Below, piece after piece: positions 42,605 through 46,104 of a stretch of 46,104 nt of DNA (its first letter is position 1; every line of letters begins with the position of its first letter). The position numbers and the translations under genes were made by a program. Below the pieces are notes generated by a model. It made no database searches. It saw only the letters and a list, made by a program, of their open reading frames with translations, and had not been told where the DNA came from. This DNA comes from Paludibacter sp. (GTDB taxonomy: Bacteria; Bacteroidota; Bacteroidia; Bacteroidales; Paludibacteraceae): contig JAAFGX010000025.1 in NCBI GenBank assembly GCA_010365115.1, forward strand, positions 1 through 46,104, written 5' to 3'.

Positions 42605-44593
42605 ATGATAAATTATCGTCCACTCGCTGAAAAAGAAATTGCCACATTGACAGTTTATGGATGTTCGGCAGAAAACTGGAAAGAAGTAAAGGTTGCAAGT
42701 GACTTCTCACCTGCATTCCTTCAAAATGTGCATTTCTCCGGAAAAGTATTTCTTGGGACTTATCAGAAAATTTTCGAACTGGCAGGTGGTGTAAAAAAAC
42801 ATTCCGGAATTTTTAATTGTCAATTGCATAATTGTACAATAGAGAATGATGTGTTTATTGACAAAATTCACAATTATATTGCTAACTATACCATTGGCGA
42901 AGGTTCTTATATCGAAAATGTAAATATTCTTTTAGTTGACGGTGAAACTACGTTTGGAAATGGTGTGAAAGTGCCTGTTATGAACGAAGGCGGCGGTAGA
43001 GAAATTCCAATTTTCGATCAATTGTCTGCTCCATTAGCTTATATTCTTACTTTATATCGTCATCGTCCTGTGTTAATTCATAATCTTCAAAAAATGATTG
43101 ATGATTATGCACAAAAACAAAAATCGTCAACTGGATCTATTGGAAAAAATGTGAAGATTGTAAACTGTGGTAGTTTAAAAAATGTTCGGATAGGCGATTT
43201 TGCAATTATTGAAGGTGCATCATTACTCGAAAACGGAACTGTAAACAGCAATAAACAAGCCCCGGTTGTAATTGGTTCAGGCGTGAAATGCAATGATTTT
43301 ATTTTATGTTCAGGCGTTTCGGTTACCGATTCTACTTTGGTGTCTCGTTGTTTTATTGGGCAAGGATGTATTATGGGTAAACATTATTCAGCACTCGATT
43401 CATTGTTTTTTTCAAACTGTCAGGGAATGCATGGTGAAGCAACAGCTATATTTGCTGGACCATATACCGTTTCGCATCATAAATCCACATTGTTGATAGC
43501 AGGAATGTTTTCATTTTTAAATGCAGGCAGTGGTTCTAACCAAAGTAACCACATGTACAAACTTGGCCCGATTCATCAAGGTATTTGCGAGCGAGGTTCA
43601 AAAACCACTAGCGATTCATATTTGCTCTGGCCCGCCAAAATAGGAGCTTTTACATTGGTAATGGGTAGGCATTACAAACATTCCGATACTTCCGACTTGC
43701 CATTTTCTTACCTAATTGAAAATGCAACCGATAGTTTTTTGGTGCCAGGTGTTAATCTACGAAGCGTAGGAACCATACGTGATGCCCAAAAATGGCCAAA
43801 ACGCGATAATCGAAAAGATAGCAAGAAGCTTGATCCGATTAATTTCAACTTGCTCAGCCCATATTCAATTTTTAAAATGATGAAAGGGGTTGAAGTGTTG
43901 AAAAATCTTCAAAAAATTGCCGGCGAAACTACAGATATGTATACCTATCAGAATTGTAATATTAAGAATTCTTCCTTGAATAAAGGATTAGAACTATACA
44001 ATATTGCAATTAATAAATTTTTAGGTAACTCCCTAATCAGTCGTCTTGTTGATAATGACTTTAAAAATATTCAGGATATTCGAGCACGTTTAAAACCGGA
44101 TTCTGAAAAAGGGTTGGGAGAATGGATTGATTTATCGGGATTAATTGCCCCCAAAAGAGTAATTGACGAATTGTTGAATTCAATTGAGCAAGATATTTTT
44201 AGATTGGATGAAATTCAGAGTGAATTTGAAGAAATGCACAACCAATATTATAATTATGAATGGACCTGGGCAAAAGATAAACTCGAAAATTACTGGAGGA
44301 AATCTATCGTTGAATTGACTATTGACGATTTGATTGAAACTGTAGAGCTTTGGAAAAATTCAGTTGTAAAACTAGATCAATTGATTTATAGCGATGCCAA
44401 AAAAGAATTCGATCTGAATTCAAAAACAGGTTTCGGTGTTGATGGCAATGAAGAACAAAAACATCAAGACTTCGAATCTGTTAGAGGATGTTTCGAAAGC
44501 AATCCTTTTGTGCTCGAAGTTCTTAATCATATTAAAATAAAAACTGAATTGGGGAGCGAACTGATCCAAAGATTTAAGAATTCAAAAGTTTAA
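42605..44593 (+). CDS. DUF4954 family protein (left-handed beta-helix type)
   Basis: Protein of 662 residues, soluble. Residues about 55-375 contain short repeated turns (NCTIENDVFI, NYTIGEGSYI, VVIGSGVKCND, SRCFIGQGCIM), as in left-handed beta-helix acyl- and nucleotidyltransferase-like proteins. The C-terminal third is helical. The long conserved stretch (SNCQGMHGEATAIFAGPYT, HHKSTLLIAGMFSF) identifies the DUF4954 family, restricted mostly to Bacteroidota. No activity is established; a sugar-nucleotide-related function is inferred from the fold only. It is 62 bp downstream of hflX. Confidence 0.8.
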   Translation: MINYRPLAEKEIATLTVYGCSAENWKEVKVASDFSPAFLQNVHFSGKVFLGTYQKIFELAGGVKKHSGIFNCQLHNCTIENDVFIDKIHNYIANYTIGEGSYIENVNILLVDGETTFGNGVKVPVMNEGGGREIPIFDQLSAPLAYILTLYRHRPVLIHNLQKMIDDYAQKQKSSTGSIGKNVKIVNCGSLKNVRIGDFAIIEGASLLENGTVNSNKQAPVVIGSGVKCNDFILCSGVSVTDSTLVSRCFIGQGCIMGKHYSALDSLFFSNCQGMHGEATAIFAGPYTVSHHKSTLLIAGMFSFLNAGSGSNQSNHMYKLGPIHQGICERGSKTTSDSYLLWPAKIGAFTLVMGRHYKHSDTSDLPFSYLIENATDSFLVPGVNLRSVGTIRDAQKWPKRDNRKDSKKLDPINFNLLSPYSIFKMMKGVEVLKNLQKIAGETTDMYTYQNCNIKNSSLNKGLELYNIAINKFLGNSLISRLVDNDFKNIQDIRARLKPDSEKGLGEWIDLSGLIAPKRVIDELLNSIEQDIFRLDEIQSEFEEMHNQYYNYEWTWAKDKLENYWRKSIVELTIDDLIETVELWKNSVVKLDQLIYSDAKKEFDLNSKTGFGVDGNEEQKHQDFESVRGCFESNPFVLEVLNHIKIKTELGSELIQRFKNSKV

Positions 44594-44646
44594 AATTAGG
44601 TTAATATAGAATAATTATGTCAATCAATCAACTAATTACAACATAA

Positions 44647-45813
44647 ATGAACAATTTTAATTTTTACAGCCCCACATTTTTTGTGTTCGGGAAAGAACGT
44701 GAAAACGAAGCCGGAAAATATGTAAAACGTTTTGGCGGCTCCAAGGTCTTAATCCATTTTGGCGGAGGATCAGTCGTAAAAAACGGTCTATTAGATCGGG
44801 TAAAAAAGTCGCTTGCCAACGAAGGTATTACTTTTGTCGAATTGGGTGGCGTTGTGCCAAATCCCCGTAGCGGACTCGTGTACGAAGGAATTGATATTTG
44901 CAAACGGGAAAACATTGACTTTATCCTTGCAGTAGGTGGCGGAAGTGTTATAGATTCAGCAAAAGCAATAGCACTTGGAACTTTGTATGATGGCGATTTT
45001 TGGGATTTCTATCTTGGGAAACAAGTTGAAAAAGCATTACCTGTTGCAACAATCTTAACCATATCAGCTGCAGGTAGCGAAGGTTCAAGCGGCTCTGTCA
45101 TAACTCACGAAAACGGTATGCTCAAGCGTGCTTGCGGTGGTGATGCTATGCGTCCTGTATTTTCAATTCTCAACCCAGAATTAACCTGCTCTCTTCCAAA
45201 CTTCCAGACAGCATGTGGAGCAACCGATATGATGGCTCACGTGATGGAACGTTATTTTACCAATACAAAAAATGTGGAAATTTCCGACCGTTTAAGTGAA
45301 GGGATTTTATTGACAGTAATAAATGAAGCTCCAAAAGCACTTGCTGATAAAAACGATTATGAATCACGCGCCAATCTTATGTGGGCAGGCATGGTGGCAC
45401 ACAATGATACCTGCGGTGTGGGACGTGACAGTGATTGGTCCAGTCATCAAATGGAGCATGAACTCTCCGGATTGTACGATGTGGCACATGGTGCAGGATT
45501 GGCAGTGATGTTTCCTGCCTGGATGAAGTACGTAATGCATCACGATATTATGCGTTTTGCACAGTTTGCTGTGAGGGTGTGGGGGTGTGAAATGGACTTC
45601 CAAAATCCAGAAAAAACGGCACTACATGGCATAGAATGCTACGAAAAATTCATGACTTCTATCGGAATGCCGATACGTTTTTCTGAATTAGGTGCAAAAG
45701 CCGAAGATATTCCTATACTGGTAAAAACGATGGGCCTTGGTAAAGGTACAGTGGGTAGCTTTGTGAAATTGACTGAAGAGGATGTGACTAAAATTTATGA
45801 ATTGGCAGTTTAA
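44647..45813 (+). CDS. Iron-containing (YqhD/BDH-type) NADPH alcohol dehydrogenase
   Basis: Type III alcohol dehydrogenase of 388 residues. The cofactor region has GGGSVID (97-103). The metal ligands Asp194, His198, His267 and His281 (GATDMMAHVM; SSHQMEHELSGLYDVAHGAG) fall at the same positions as in E. coli YqhD. It probably reduces short aldehydes to alcohols using NADPH, in fermentation or detoxification. The opening NNFNFYSPTFFVFG is typical of the butanol dehydrogenase group. It ends before a strong terminator. Confidence 0.92.
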   Translation: MNNFNFYSPTFFVFGKERENEAGKYVKRFGGSKVLIHFGGGSVVKNGLLDRVKKSLANEGITFVELGGVVPNPRSGLVYEGIDICKRENIDFILAVGGGSVIDSAKAIALGTLYDGDFWDFYLGKQVEKALPVATILTISAAGSEGSSGSVITHENGMLKRACGGDAMRPVFSILNPELTCSLPNFQTACGATDMMAHVMERYFTNTKNVEISDRLSEGILLTVINEAPKALADKNDYESRANLMWAGMVAHNDTCGVGRDSDWSSHQMEHELSGLYDVAHGAGLAVMFPAWMKYVMHHDIMRFAQFAVRVWGCEMDFQNPEKTALHGIECYEKFMTSIGMPIRFSELGAKAEDIPILVKTMGLGKGTVGSFVKLTEEDVTKIYELAV

Positions 45814-45874
45814 GAATTAAATGAACTATATGTTGGTTTAAATTTAAATCCAAATTATCACTCTGAATACTCAT

Positions 45875-45905
45875 AAAAAAGCGGAAACTATTCCGCTTTT
45901 TTATT
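45875..45905 (+). terminator. Terminator of the alcohol dehydrogenase gene
   Basis: AAAAAAGCGGAA-ACTA-TTCCGCTTTTTT, perfect stem with T-run, 61 bp past the stop. The rest to 46026 is AT-rich and shows nothing recognised. Confidence 0.88.
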
Positions 45906-46026
45906 TCAATTACATTCGAATTGATTAAACCAACAATAAACACCTTTACAGTATTTGAACAATTAAATTTGGAAATGTAATTATCCTGTTAAATTTAAAT
46001 TTAGAGATCTGACAAAGTTTCTAAAA

Positions 46027-46104
46027 CGGATTTTAAACCTATAAAATGAGGCACAATCGGGGTTGTAGCGATTATATTTGTATTATGTAGCAACAAATAA
46101 TATA
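46027..46104. repeat. Right copy of the 78-bp perfect inverted repeat
   Basis: Exact reverse complement of 17-94; it runs to the last base. On the plus strand it reads as the end of the DUF2807 gene (DFKPIK-stop, stop at 46047-46049), but nothing upstream of it here resembles the rest of that gene and a stop codon lies just before in the same frame. Confidence 0.95.

Noticed and set aside
17..46104. Declaring a 46-kb phase-variable invertible segment
   Set aside because: No recombinase gene was found near either repeat and the segment contains core genes; an assembly break at a repeat is at least as likely.

Overview
The window looks like a chromosomal piece of a Bacteroidota (Bacteroidales-type) bacterium. 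The evidence is the coding content: a type IX secretion protein (PorQ), a CarboxypepD-reg/TonB-type outer-membrane receptor, LytS/LytTR regulators, DUF2807, DUF4954 and DUF6266-like proteins. Shine-Dalgarno sites are largely absent, the DNA is AT-rich, and many intergenic regions carry the Bacteroidota promoter signature (TTTG / about 20 nt / TAnnTTTG). No rRNA, tRNA or CRISPR array was seen. No genus can be assigned from sequence reading alone.

Layout, left to right. (1) 1-8.1 kb, minus strand: an envelope block. A TonB-receptor-like gene is followed by a truncated DUF2807 lipoprotein. Separately there is a five-gene operon (hydrolase-like exported protein, LA_2272-type surface-repeat protein, beta-barrel lipoprotein, CPBP protease, DUF6544). 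The two transcription units start from almost identical promoter/upstream boxes (3036-3084 and 8041-8089), so they are probably co-regulated. (2) 8.2-9.4 kb: a DUF6266-like gene and a 53-codon stub matching the C-terminus of WYL regulators. (3) 9.5-19.6 kb, minus strand: a type I restriction-modification operon hsdM - hsdS - DUF4062/ATPase/winged-helix gene - hsdR - two unknown small ORFs. A REP-associated Y1 transposase (RAYT) with its palindromic repeats lies between hsdM and hsdS. (4) 19.7-24.1 kb: a graveyard and flexible region with a decayed PD-(D/E)XK-like gene, a DUF2779 3' fragment, a RAYT 3' remnant, a small helix-turn-helix gene, about 2 kb of AT-rich non-coding DNA with REP-like hairpins and spaced inverted repeats, then a second DUF6266-like gene. 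(5) 24.1-33.7 kb, minus strand: an alpha/beta hydrolase and outer-membrane protein pair, then a sensory operon made of two paralogous LytS-type kinases, two paralogous response regulators (one receiver-only) and two membrane proteins. A 133-bp direct duplication of the LytTR gene end flanks one membrane protein. A divergent CPBP-like protein follows. (6) 33.7-46.1 kb: core genes. These are rarA (+), porQ-cmk-ispH-pfkA (minus), and a TonB-family protein, hflX, a DUF4954 gene and an iron alcohol dehydrogenase (+).

The two ends of the window carry a 78-bp perfect inverted repeat (17-94 versus 46027-46104). It contains the last codons of the DUF2807 gene, which is also shorter than its family. 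This is either a real inverted repeat capable of recombination or a sign that the contig was broken or joined at a repeat.

The regions most worth following up are the restriction island with its extra ATPase and small genes, the shared promoter boxes of the envelope regulon, the duplicated kinase/regulator module, and the WYL C-terminal mini-gene. Functions given for uncharacterised families are inference from sequence features; no database search was run.
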